From the NCBI GenBank assembly GCA_017405845.1, contig JAFQZQ010000002.1:62001-126000 (forward strand): 64,000 bases of DNA. Reading direction: 5' to 3'. Both the position numbers and the translations under genes were made by a program. Positions 26,722-35,166 of the stretch are shown piece by piece. The DNA is from Mogibacterium sp. Lineage in GTDB: Bacteria; Bacillota; Clostridia; Peptostreptococcales; Anaerovoracaceae. The notes beneath the pieces are model-generated. The model was given only the letters and a program-made list of their open reading frames with translations. It was not told the origin of the DNA and searched no databases. Each line of letters opens with the position of its first letter. Position 1 is the first letter of the stretch.

Positions 26722-27858
26722 ATGTTATCACTTCGGAATGCAACGATGGATGAGGCGGTCAGCCTCGCAAAAGCACATTGGAATAAACTTCACGAGATAC
26801 CGGAAAGGGCTCTTGAGGAGCATAGGACGACAGAGTACATACGCAGTATCTGCAGGGATTATCCCTTGGACTTTATAGATCTCGGCATGGAGACGGGGGC
26901 GGTCTATTGGCTGGATGCAGGTCGCGATGAGACTATCGCGCTGAGGGCGGATATCGATGCTCTCCCAACGGAGCAGGAGCCAAAACACCTCTGTGGCCAC
27001 GATGCTCACACAGGTACATTGCTTGGAGCTGTGCACTATCTGTGCGCGATGAAGGATGAACTGCCATACAACGTGCTGTTCATATTCCAGCCGGCAGAAG
27101 AGGGCACACGTGGTGCCAAGGCCATGATAGATCATGGCCTGTTTGAAAAAGTACCGCAAAAGCCGGTTCGGATTTTCGGAATACACAACAGGCCTGAGGT
27201 AGACTGCGGAGACGTAGTGGTGCATAAAGGTCCACTCATGTCCGAGAAGAATATCTATACACTCACGCTCAGAGGCGTTCCGGGACACGGCTCTCTGCCT
27301 CATAAGTGTGTCGATCCTATTGTAGCAGCTGCAGCCTTTGTCACAGGACTTCAGACTGTGGTGAGCCGCAACGTCGACCCGTTCCAGCCTGTTATCTGCA
27401 CAGTCAACAGCGTTACCGCCGGCAGTCCTGACATTCCTGTGCCGAGCGAGGCGGTAATAACGGGATATTTCAGATCGTATGACCATCAGACCCACATGAG
27501 AATGGGTGAGAGGCTTGAGAAACTCGCTTTGAGCACCGCCGAAGCCTACGAGTGTGAATGCGATCTTGAAGTGATACATGCAGTGCCGCCGGTATTCAAC
27601 CGTGAGGATATGTATGAGATCGCGTATCGTGCGGCAGAAACAGCTGTCGGAAAGGAGCATATAGTCGACAGCATGCCTTGCCTCGCTTCCGAAGATTTCG
27701 CAGTTCTTGCTGAAGAGGTTCCGGGCTTCTTCTACTGGGTAGGCAGCGGAACTCCGGGAAAAGTATGTGCGTCATGGCATGATCCGGATTTCTGCGTCGA
27801 TCCGCACTATATGGAGACATCCGTGCCTGTAATATGTGCTTCGGCAATGATGAAATAA
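26722..27858 (+). CDS. M20-family amidohydrolase (N-acyl amino acid/hippurate hydrolase-like)
   Basis: This 378-residue protein has the HipO/AbgB-type M20D signature: the metal motif CGHDAHTG, QPAEEGTRGAKAMI with the catalytic glutamate, and late residues CLASEDFAV. Enzymes of this group remove acyl groups from amino acids or cleave amide side chains using a dinuclear metal site. It directly follows adenine deaminase (21 bases) and is the last gene before a strong terminator, so it belongs to the purine uptake operon. Whether it acts on a purine ring-opening product is unknown. Confidence 0.85.
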   Translation: MLSLRNATMDEAVSLAKAHWNKLHEIPERALEEHRTTEYIRSICRDYPLDFIDLGMETGAVYWLDAGRDETIALRADIDALPTEQEPKHLCGHDAHTGTLLGAVHYLCAMKDELPYNVLFIFQPAEEGTRGAKAMIDHGLFEKVPQKPVRIFGIHNRPEVDCGDVVVHKGPLMSEKNIYTLTLRGVPGHGSLPHKCVDPIVAAAAFVTGLQTVVSRNVDPFQPVICTVNSVTAGSPDIPVPSEAVITGYFRSYDHQTHMRMGERLEKLALSTAEAYECECDLEVIHAVPPVFNREDMYEIAYRAAETAVGKEHIVDSMPCLASEDFAVLAEEVPGFFYWVGSGTPGKVCASWHDPDFCVDPHYMETSVPVICASAMMK

Positions 27859-27889
27859 GCCTAAAATAGTTTTAGTTAACAAATGCTGA

Positions 27890-27926
27890 AATCAGCCCCA
27901 AAACGGGGCTGATTTATTGTTTTTTT
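27890..27926 (+). terminator. Rho-independent terminator of the transporter-ade operon
   Basis: AATCAGCCCC (27890-27899) pairs with GGGGCTGATT (27905-27914) around AAAAC and is followed by TATTGTTTTTTT. Confidence 0.93.
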
Positions 27927-27973
27927 GAATATATTAGCGGTATAATAATACAACGGTTTTATATTAGACCGCT
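27917..27973 (+). promoter_or_regulatory. Promoter with overlapping dyad before the XdhC-type gene
   Basis: TTGTTT (27917-27922) and TATAAT (27941-27946) are 18 bases apart. AGCGGTATAATA (27936-27947) and TATTAGACCGCT (27962-27973) form a 12-bp inverted repeat with one mismatch, covering the -10 box and the probable start site. That layout suits a repressor operator, or a 5' hairpin. Confidence 0.6.
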
Positions 27974-28002
27974 TTGCACTTAATCGTATTGGGGAATGAT
28001 AT

Positions 28003-29034
28003 ATGAGTAAATTCTATGAAGTCATAAGCGAACTGAATATCAACCTTGAAAACCGTCTGTTCTCGGTCTGCGAGGGGGATCATGCAGGAGAAAAGATGAT
28101 AGTCTCCGGCGGGATCCCGGTGTGGATGAGCGATGAGTCGGGACTGCTTGCCGGGCATCAGGCTGAGGCCATGGCGGCTGAAGACGGAAGCCTTTCTGCG
28201 ATCGCAGGGGAGAGCGTTTTTGCAGAGCTTCTTGGCAACGAGAAAAAGATGGTGATATGCGGAGCCGGCCATGTTTCGATGCCGGTTATCACGATAGCCA
28301 AGATGATGGGCTTCAGGGTGATCGCAATAGATGACAGGGAGAAGTTCGTTCAGAATGCGCTTGATCACGGCGCAGATGAGGGTATATGCAGTGGCTTTGA
28401 AGAGGCGCTGAAGAATATCGGGGGCGATCCGGACACGTTCTTCATAATAGTAACGAGGGGCCACCTTTGGGATTCAGAGTGTCTGCTGAACATCATAAAT
28501 AAACCTCATGCATACGTCGGTATGATAGGAAGCCGCCGTAAGGTCAGCATGGTGAAACAGCTTCTCGCAGACGAGGGGATCCCGCAGGATGTTATAGACT
28601 CTGTCCACACTCCGATCGGACTGGCGATTGGCGCTGAGACCCCTGAGGAGATAGCAGTATCCATAATGGCCGAGATAATTGAGGTCAAAAACAGGACTGA
28701 GAAAAGTACCGGCCTGTCGGCGGAAATAATGAGGGCTCTCCTGTCGGATAAAAGGGGAGCAGCCGTAATGGCCACCATAGTTTCAAAGAAGGGCTCGTCG
28801 CCGAGAGCAACAGGCACAAGAATGCTGGTTCTGGAAGGCGGAAAGATCACCGGCACCATTGGCGGTGGTATGGCCGAGGCAAAAGTCATTAAGCGCGCCG
28901 GAGAGATTCTTGCTGCAAATAAAAAAGGACCACAAAGCCCCGAGCTTTTGCGCGTAGAGATGACAGACGAGCAGATACTTGAAGAGGGAATGATCTGCGG
29001 GGGTGTCATAGAAGTGTTCCTTGAAACAGTATAG
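28003..29034 (+). CDS. XdhC/CoxI-family molybdenum hydroxylase maturation factor, reversed domain order
   Basis: This 343-residue protein combines the two XdhC domains in the opposite order from canonical XdhC. The Rossmann domain comes first (MVICGAGHVSMPV at 83-95, DDREKF, VGMIGSRRK at 172-180). The CoxI domain comes last (SSPRATGTRML at 265-275, GTIGGG at 284-289, GMICGG at 329-334). XdhC proteins bind molybdopterin cofactor and insert or sulfurate it in xanthine dehydrogenase-type enzymes. The arrangement is that of clostridial aldehyde oxidoreductase/hydroxylase maturation factors. It stands alone between a terminator and the convergent YqeC-fusion gene, at the head of the molybdenum hydroxylase region. 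Confidence 0.85.
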   Translation: MSKFYEVISELNINLENRLFSVCEGDHAGEKMIVSGGIPVWMSDESGLLAGHQAEAMAAEDGSLSAIAGESVFAELLGNEKKMVICGAGHVSMPVITIAKMMGFRVIAIDDREKFVQNALDHGADEGICSGFEEALKNIGGDPDTFFIIVTRGHLWDSECLLNIINKPHAYVGMIGSRRKVSMVKQLLADEGIPQDVIDSVHTPIGLAIGAETPEEIAVSIMAEIIEVKNRTEKSTGLSAEIMRALLSDKRGAAVMATIVSKKGSSPRATGTRMLVLEGGKITGTIGGGMAEAKVIKRAGEILAANKKGPQSPELLRVEMTDEQILEEGMICGGVIEVFLETV

Positions 29035-29058
29035 ACCGCCCGGTCACAGGCGGTCTAT
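29031..29058. terminator. Hairpin spanning both stop codons of convergent genes
   Basis: ATAGACCGCC (29031-29040) and GGCGGTCTAT (29049-29058) form a perfect 10-bp stem with an 8-base loop. The stem contains the TAG stop of the plus gene and part of the 3' coding end of the minus gene. No T-run follows on either strand, so termination efficiency is uncertain. Confidence 0.5.
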
Positions 29059-30273
29059 GTCTCTGATTTCTTCTTCACTTTGAGCCTCGACGAGCTTAAG
29101 GTCATCGGTATGGGATGCTATAATCTGGCGTCCGCCCGTATCGCCCGTAAGGTTCATAAGCTCTTCCTTATAACGGGACGAAAAGATCTTGGGATTGCAC
29201 ATCTTTCCCTGCCATGCAAGGGAAACGAGGCCAGCAGTCCCTTTTTTATATTCTTCAATAAGTCTTTCAATTGTTGAAGCTTTCAGCCACGGCTGGTCGC
29301 ATACACAGAACATGTAAGCATCAGCATCGCCTGCGGCCTCAAGTCCCAGCTGCATGCTGTGCGATATACCTGAATCGGGGCTGTCATTCATGACTACATC
29401 AAAGTCGGGAGCCAGCGCGGCGACCTCGTCATACTGTGTGACGAGGATCTTTTTATATGCGTCGACAGCCCGGGCTGTTTGAAGTATGCTGTTCACCATA
29501 GGCTGTCCGTCCTCCATGGTATGAAGGAGCTTGTTGCTGCCGAAGCGCTTGCTGTTGCCGGCAGCTTCCAGAATGACAGCAACTTTCGGTTCATCGGACC
29601 TAAGCGAGCCCCAAGCGCTCTGTATGCCCATCACCGCAAATATCTGCTGCAGCCTGGATGCTGCTGCGAGCCTGTCAGTATCGCCATCGACCTGGTTCAT
29701 AAATACGCGGAAATCTCCGCGCACGCCTTTCTGCCCGCCATCACGCAACGACAGCATGGCCTGTATGAGGCTCATGTCTACTGTATCGCGCTTCAGTATC
29801 TCCGGTACATCTTCATAGCGATATATCACCTCTGAAGTTGCTTTGCCCAGGGCGGAAAGCCCAGCTACACAGACTGTGTAATCCGTATAGTCGGGTACTA
29901 CAGGCTCCCATGGGGCAGGCCACTTGAGAGGCATGCGACGCGAGCCGTCAGCTTCTATCAGAACTACGTCAGCCTCGTTGCGAAGTCCTTCGAGCACTTC
30001 TTCCGTAGGAGCAGTTACCTTATCTGAACGATTGGGATCATCTGATACAACTATCCTGATGTTTCCGTCCTCCATGACGGCAGGGCGGTACATATGCGTC
30101 GTAGTAGTGATGATAACTTTCTTACCTGTCTCGGCAAGCTCGCGTGCCCACGCAAAGATCAGCGATGTCTTGCCGCCCGCACCGGTAACGCTTATGACCG
30201 CGTGCTCCGGCAGCTTCACCTGAAGAGCTTCCGTTATGGTATTCTGTTTTCCTCTGAAATTCCAAAGTTCCAT
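29044..30273 (-). CDS. Fusion of selenium cofactor protein YqeC with a MobA/MocA-like nucleotidyltransferase
   Basis: This 409-residue protein has an N-terminal YqeC domain with P-loop GAGGKTS (31-37), TTTTHM and IEADGSRRMPLK (about 106-117). The C-terminal half (about 230-400) is a molybdenum cofactor cytidylyltransferase/NTP transferase domain with EAAGNSKRFGSNKL and the metal-binding CDQPW segment. YqeC is linked by genome comparison to the labile selenium cofactor of molybdenum hydroxylases; MocA-like enzymes attach a nucleotide to molybdopterin. In E. coli these are separate neighbouring genes. Here one polypeptide carries both, with its own ATG and only a weak ribosome site. Divergent from the xanthine permease gene. 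Confidence 0.88.
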   Translation of the reverse strand: MELWNFRGKQNTITEALQVKLPEHAVISVTGAGGKTSLIFAWARELAETGKKVIITTTTHMYRPAVMEDGNIRIVVSDDPNRSDKVTAPTEEVLEGLRNEADVVLIEADGSRRMPLKWPAPWEPVVPDYTDYTVCVAGLSALGKATSEVIYRYEDVPEILKRDTVDMSLIQAMLSLRDGGQKGVRGDFRVFMNQVDGDTDRLAAASRLQQIFAVMGIQSAWGSLRSDEPKVAVILEAAGNSKRFGSNKLLHTMEDGQPMVNSILQTARAVDAYKKILVTQYDEVAALAPDFDVVMNDSPDSGISHSMQLGLEAAGDADAYMFCVCDQPWLKASTIERLIEEYKKGTAGLVSLAWQGKMCNPKIFSSRYKEELMNLTGDTGGRQIIASHTDDLKLVEAQSEEEIRDIDRL

Positions 30274-30394
30274 GTCTGTATCAATTTTACCAGCGACAGC
30301 TTTGAAAACAATCTTTTAATTTGTGCCACTTGTATTATAATAATTATTAATAGGAAAAGGTATTGCCTGACTTAATGAAAGGCGGGGATGTTAT

Positions 30395-31846
30395 ATGTTC
30401 AAAAAAAGTGACAAGAATAAAGACATCAGCGTAAGTGTAAAAAACGTCTACAGACTGGAGGGCAGGGTGCCTCTTAAAGACGCGATCCCGTTTGGACTCC
30501 AGCACGTGCTGGCCATGTTCGTGGCAAACGTTGCACCGCTAATCATAATAGCATCGGTTGCAGTATATGACGGACAGCCGTTCAGCGCGGTCGAGACTGC
30601 AAGACTCATCCAGAACTGCATGCTTATAGCCGGAATCGGCACGATGGTGCAGCTGTATCCGGTCTGGCGGATAGGTTCGGGACTCCCAATCGTGATGGGA
30701 CTGTCGTTCACATTCCTTGCAGCGGCTATGTCAGCTGCTTCGAAGGATTACGGAATAATGGTAGGAGCCATTATAGTCGGAGGTCTGTTTGAAGGCATTC
30801 TGGGTCTTACTGCAAAATACTGGAGAAAACTCATCTCGCCGCTGCTCTCATCCTGTGTAGTAGTCGCAATCGGACTCAGCATTCTCAATGTAGGAGTATC
30901 ATCGTTCGCTTCTTCGGCCAAATATCCGGTCGGAGCCTGGCAGAACCTGCTGGTCGCAACACTGACACTCGTTGCAGCTCTGGTATTCCACATCAAGATG
31001 AAAGGCGTAGGCAAGCAGATGTACGTTCTGTTCGGACTGGTCGTAGGCTACATCATCTCGATATTCTTCGGAATGGTAGACTTCGGTGCAATGGGCAGCA
31101 CCATCAAGGAGATGGGAGTCTTCTCAGTGCCTGAGCTCTTCGCGTTCAAGCCTAAATTCCAGGCAGGAGCAATCATCTCATTCTGTCTGGTATTCATGGT
31201 GTCGGCCGTTGAGACCATAGGTGATACCACAGCGGCATGTACCGGCGGTCTTAACAGAGATATCACTGAGAGTGAAGTATCAGGTTCGCTCTGCTGCGAC
31301 GGCTTCATGTCAGCGATCTCGGGCGGAGTATTCGGATGCTCGCCGATCACATCGTTCAGCCAGAACGTAGGACTCATCGCGATGACCCGCGTAGTCAACC
31401 GCTTCTGCATCATGTTCGGCGCGCTGGCCATGATTCTCGGCGGACTCTTCCCGCCAATCGGAGCCTTCTTCACAACGCTGCCTGACTGCGTACTCGGAGG
31501 ATGCACGGTAATCATGTTCGGTTCGATCATGATGGCCGGAGTCAAAATGATGATAGAAGCAGGCCTCGACAACCGCAATACACTGATCGCAGCTACCTCG
31601 ATCTGCCTCGGTGTAGGTGTAACTCAGGTAGAGGGATTCTTCGATCATCTCCCGGCAATCATCGGTGAGATCTTCGCCGGCAACATGGTAGCCGGAGTAT
31701 TCGTAGTCGGACTCATAATGGAGCTGCTGCTTCCGAAAGATCCTGCTAAATACGAAGCTTTCATCGAGCACGTTGACGACGCTCTCGACATCGTGGACAT
31801 CGATCCTAACCTCATGATCGATCACATCAAACCTGACGACAAATAG
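30395..31846 (+). CDS. NCS2-family xanthine/uracil permease
   Basis: This 483-residue membrane protein has about 12-14 helices and the nucleobase-cation symporter-2 motifs GLPIVMGLSFTFLA, VSAVETIGDTTA and GCSPITSFSQNVGLIAMTRV. The last contains the family's Q-N-x-G element. It imports xanthine, uric acid or a related base by ion symport. Among adenine deaminase and three xanthine dehydrogenase-type enzymes, a purine substrate is more likely than uracil. A TATAAT at 30336-30341 may be its promoter, and a strong terminator follows. Confidence 0.92.
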   Translation: MFKKSDKNKDISVSVKNVYRLEGRVPLKDAIPFGLQHVLAMFVANVAPLIIIASVAVYDGQPFSAVETARLIQNCMLIAGIGTMVQLYPVWRIGSGLPIVMGLSFTFLAAAMSAASKDYGIMVGAIIVGGLFEGILGLTAKYWRKLISPLLSSCVVVAIGLSILNVGVSSFASSAKYPVGAWQNLLVATLTLVAALVFHIKMKGVGKQMYVLFGLVVGYIISIFFGMVDFGAMGSTIKEMGVFSVPELFAFKPKFQAGAIISFCLVFMVSAVETIGDTTAACTGGLNRDITESEVSGSLCCDGFMSAISGGVFGCSPITSFSQNVGLIAMTRVVNRFCIMFGALAMILGGLFPPIGAFFTTLPDCVLGGCTVIMFGSIMMAGVKMMIEAGLDNRNTLIAATSICLGVGVTQVEGFFDHLPAIIGEIFAGNMVAGVFVVGLIMELLLPKDPAKYEAFIEHVDDALDIVDIDPNLMIDHIKPDDK

Positions 31847-31866
31847 GAGAAAAACAGTACTATTAC

Positions 31867-31900
31867 AAGGCTCCGGAAGTGGATTCCGGGGCCTTTTAAT
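31867..31900 (+). terminator. Rho-independent terminator after the NCS2 permease
   Basis: AAGGCTCCGGAA (31867-31878) pairs with TTCCGGGGCCTT (31884-31895), with one T-G wobble and loop GTGGA, followed by TTTTAATT. Confidence 0.92.
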
Positions 31901-31951
31901 TGTGGTTAACAATAAAAGCCAAAATTATTTTAGGTTTTTGCTGATATGTTC

Positions 31952-31980
31952 TTGTTTTGGTACATTAGGGGTCATATAAT
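31952..31980 (+). promoter_or_regulatory. Promoter of the MerR-xdh operon
   Basis: TTGTTT (31952-31957) and TATAAT (31975-31980) are separated by 17 bases, 48 bases before the MerR gene. The spacing is normal, not the stretched 19 bases of classic MerR-activated promoters. Confidence 0.7.
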
Positions 31981-32027
31981 TAAGTTGAATAGTTGTATTT
32001 TTATGAAAAAGACGACGGGTTCAGAAG

Positions 32028-32810
32028 ATGAAAAACTACTATGACAGAACATGGAAAATAGGCGAATTAGCCCGGATGTTCGACATAAATGTGCAGCTTC
32101 TGCGCCATTATGACAAGGAAGGACTGCTGGTTCCTGAGATCAGAAATCCGGACAACAACTGGCGTACATACAAGTACGATCAGATCTATCCGCTTGGCAT
32201 GATAAGATTCCTGAGACAGCTCGATTGTTCGCTCGACGACATCGGGGCTTTTATGCCTGAAAGAAATGCAGACAGCACCGAAAAGTACCTAAGACGCCGC
32301 ATGAAAGCAGTGCGCGCAAGGTACGAAAAACTCCTGCAGATGGAGTCGGTGATGAATGACAGATTTGCGCTCATCAATAGGGAGATGAAGTACGCTGCCA
32401 CAGATCAGATATATGTCTACTCAGAAGAGGAGATTTACTATATCGAGATCGGAGGCATCGAGGACATCTTCGTTGATGAGCTTTTTTATCTCTATCCGAC
32501 TCTCGTGTTCCACGAGGAAGAGGGTACGAGGTTTGCTGTCTGGATACCGGGCGATGAAACAGCTAAGTTCGACAGGTACAGCGACAGGCTCAGGGTGCTG
32601 CCGCTCGATGAGTACCTGGTCGGATTCCACAAAGGGCCTCATGATGAGATCCACAGCACATTCGAGAGGATGGAGCAGGCTGCGGAGGGCATACTCGAAG
32701 AGGGATGCAGGCTCGATGATACAAAAATATGCATAGACATCATCGATCAGTTCATTGAGGCCGACAAAAATAACTACGTTACAAAAGTCATGATCAAAAT
32801 AATCAGATAA
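32028..32810 (+). CDS. MerR-family transcriptional regulator of the xanthine dehydrogenase cluster
   Basis: This 260-residue protein has an N-terminal MerR winged helix-turn-helix (about 8-80; WKIGELARMF, LLRHYDKEGLL, LRQLDCSLDDIGAFM). A dimerising helix with KLLQMESVMNDR follows, then a C-terminal ligand domain of about 130 residues resembling the GyrI-like effector domains of BmrR-type regulators. It probably senses a small molecule, plausibly a purine, and controls the long operon that begins 12 bases after its stop codon. The ligand is inferred from context only. Confidence 0.82.
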   Translation: MKNYYDRTWKIGELARMFDINVQLLRHYDKEGLLVPEIRNPDNNWRTYKYDQIYPLGMIRFLRQLDCSLDDIGAFMPERNADSTEKYLRRRMKAVRARYEKLLQMESVMNDRFALINREMKYAATDQIYVYSEEEIYYIEIGGIEDIFVDELFYLYPTLVFHEEEGTRFAVWIPGDETAKFDRYSDRLRVLPLDEYLVGFHKGPHDEIHSTFERMEQAAEGILEEGCRLDDTKICIDIIDQFIEADKNNYVTKVMIKIIR

Positions 32811-32822
32811 GGAGGGCAGAGC

Positions 32823-35165
32823 ATGTCAAACAAGTATATCGGACAAGCGGTCACCAGGCTCGACGCACATGACAAAGCCATGGGCCGCATCAAATACACC
32901 GACGACATGTGCGACAAGAGCGCTCTTGTGATCAGAGTGCTCCACTCGACGGTAGCAAACGGCATCGTCAAATCTATTGACACCAGCGAGGCCGAGAAGG
33001 TGCCCGGAGTCGTACGCATCTTTACATGCTTCGACATCAAGGAAAAGCACTATTTCCCGACCGCAGGTCATCCGTGGTCAACAGACCCTCATCACCAGGA
33101 TATAGCAGATCGCCTTATAATGACGGATCATCCGCTGTTCTACGGTGACGATATCGGAGCTGTGGTTGCTGAGGACGAAGTTGCCGCATCGCAGGCCCTG
33201 CGCATACTCGAGAAGAGCGTTGTATACGAGGAGCTTCCTTTCGTGCTCGATGCACAGGAGGCAATGGAGGAGGGCGCACCTCTGCTCCATGAGAAATTCC
33301 CTAACAACGTGCTCGCTCACACAGAGATCCACATGGGAAGTGTAGAGGAGGCCATCAAGGAGCCGGGACTCATCAAGTGCGAGGGCTGGTACGAGACTCA
33401 GCCTGTGCAGCATTGCCACATAGAGAACTTTATCTGCTATGCGTACGGCGAGGGCGACAGAACGGTCGTAGTATCGTCCACTCAGATCCCTCACATCGCG
33501 CGCCGTGTTATCGGTCAGGCGACCGGCATGGACTGGGGTAAGTTCAGGGTCATCAAGCCTTATGTAGGCGGTGGTTTCGGAAACAAGCAGGATGTTCTGT
33601 ACGAGCCGCTGTGCGCATGGATCAGCATTCAGCTGGGCGGACGTCTGGTCAAGCTCGACGTTCCCCGCGAGGAAACATTCATCAGCAACCGTATCAGGCA
33701 TGCCATCAAATACCACATCACATCGTGGATGCGTCCTGACGGCAGCTTCGCAGCCCGTACTATCAAGGCGTGGTGCAACAACGGAGCGTACAGCTCACAC
33801 GGTCACGCTATAGCGGCAAAGGGACTGAACGCGTTCCCGCAGCTCTATCCTTGCGACAACATCGACGGTGAGACCTGGACGGTCTACACAAACCGCTCAG
33901 TTGCCGGAGCGATGAGAGGATACGGAATGCCGCAGGCAAGCTACGCATTCGAGGTACATGCAGAGGACTGTGCAAGGGCGATCGGCATGGATCCACTCGA
34001 ATTCAGGCGCAAGAACCTGATGCCTGTCGGATACTATCACGCATTCTCAAAGAACGAGCTGTATTCGGACACATTCAATCAGTGCTTCGACAAGGGTGCT
34101 GAGATAATCGGATACTACGACAAGGTAAAGAAATATGCCAACCAGACAGGCGACATAAGGCGCGGAATAGCGGCTTCCACATTCTGGTACAACACAGCGG
34201 TTTACCCGATTGCGCTCGAGACATCATCATGCCGTATCGTAATGAATCAGGACGGATCCGTTCAGTTCCAGCTGGGTGAGACCGAGATCGGTCAGGGCGC
34301 TGACACAGTAGCTGCTCAGATGATAGCCGACACGGTAGGAATACCTCTCAGCATGGTACATCCGGTATCCTGTCAGGATACAGACATAACGCCATTCGGT
34401 ACCGGAGTTTACGCTTCGAGAGGAACCTACACTCTGGGATTCTCTGTCAGGCAGACAGCTCTGCTTCTCAAGGAGAAGATCCTCGAGGCTGCGCATCAGT
34501 TCACACGCATGCCGGTCTACAATCTCGACCTTATAGACGGCAAGATCGTCAGAACTACTGACGGGCGCGAGCTGATGACGATAGGAGAGCTTGCACTGTC
34601 GAAGCTGTATACGACTGAGGGATCGCAGCATCTGACTGCCGAGTCAACATATCAGATAAAGTCGAACGCATACTCCTTCGGTGTGTGCTTCGCAGAAGTT
34701 GAGGTAGACATACCGATGTGCCGCGTAAGGCTTCTTAACATCGTGAACGTGCACGACTGCGGACAGGTCATCAATCCGCTGCTGGCAGCCGGACAGGTAC
34801 ACGGAGGTCAGAGCATGGGTATAGGCTATGCTCTTTCGGAAAAGATGATGTGGGACGCAAAGACGGGCAGGCCGCTCAACAACAACCTGCTCGACTACAA
34901 GATGTCGTCGTTCATGGATCACCCGAGACTGGTAGCAGACTTCGTTGAGAACTACGAGCCGACCAGCGCGTACGGAACAAAGGGACTCGGTGAGCCTCCT
35001 GTATGCCCGGTAGCTCCTGCTATCAGAAACGCTATCGGCCAGGCCACGGGAGTATATATCAACGAGCTTCCGCTGTCGCCGCATACGCTCTTCCGCGAAT
35101 TCACGGATGCCGGACTCATAAACGATCCATGGAGAAAAGAGGAGCAGGGAAAGGAGGCCAAGTAG
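32823..35165 (+). CDS. xdhA: Xanthine dehydrogenase molybdenum-binding subunit
   Basis: This 780-residue subunit has the aldehyde oxidase/xanthine dehydrogenase hammerhead domain (about 20-130) and the two large Mo-cofactor domains. Features include the molybdopterin-binding GGGFGNKQD loop and the substrate arginine R365 in GAMRGYGMPQ. GQGADTVAAQ, and the active-site glutamate in GTKGLGEPP near the C-terminus, are also present. With the two genes that follow (FAD and 2Fe-2S subunits) it forms a three-subunit enzyme in the E. coli XdhABC order. It hydroxylates a purine such as hypoxanthine or xanthine in the cytoplasm. The next start is 1 base after its stop. Confidence 0.92.
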   Translation: MSNKYIGQAVTRLDAHDKAMGRIKYTDDMCDKSALVIRVLHSTVANGIVKSIDTSEAEKVPGVVRIFTCFDIKEKHYFPTAGHPWSTDPHHQDIADRLIMTDHPLFYGDDIGAVVAEDEVAASQALRILEKSVVYEELPFVLDAQEAMEEGAPLLHEKFPNNVLAHTEIHMGSVEEAIKEPGLIKCEGWYETQPVQHCHIENFICYAYGEGDRTVVVSSTQIPHIARRVIGQATGMDWGKFRVIKPYVGGGFGNKQDVLYEPLCAWISIQLGGRLVKLDVPREETFISNRIRHAIKYHITSWMRPDGSFAARTIKAWCNNGAYSSHGHAIAAKGLNAFPQLYPCDNIDGETWTVYTNRSVAGAMRGYGMPQASYAFEVHAEDCARAIGMDPLEFRRKNLMPVGYYHAFSKNELYSDTFNQCFDKGAEIIGYYDKVKKYANQTGDIRRGIAASTFWYNTAVYPIALETSSCRIVMNQDGSVQFQLGETEIGQGADTVAAQMIADTVGIPLSMVHPVSCQDTDITPFGTGVYASRGTYTLGFSVRQTALLLKEKILEAAHQFTRMPVYNLDLIDGKIVRTTDGRELMTIGELALSKLYTTEGSQHLTAESTYQIKSNAYSFGVCFAEVEVDIPMCRVRLLNIVNVHDCGQVINPLLAAGQVHGGQSMGIGYALSEKMMWDAKTGRPLNNNLLDYKMSSFMDHPRLVADFVENYEPTSAYGTKGLGEPPVCPVAPAIRNAIGQATGVYINELPLSPHTLFREFTDAGLINDPWRKEEQGKEAK

Positions 35166-35166
35166 C

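Noticed and set aside
26728..27660. 310-residue antisense open frame opposite the M20 amidohydrolase
   Set aside because: It is the complement of a clear M20 gene, lacks a ribosome site and family motifs; long antisense frames of this kind occur across the window.
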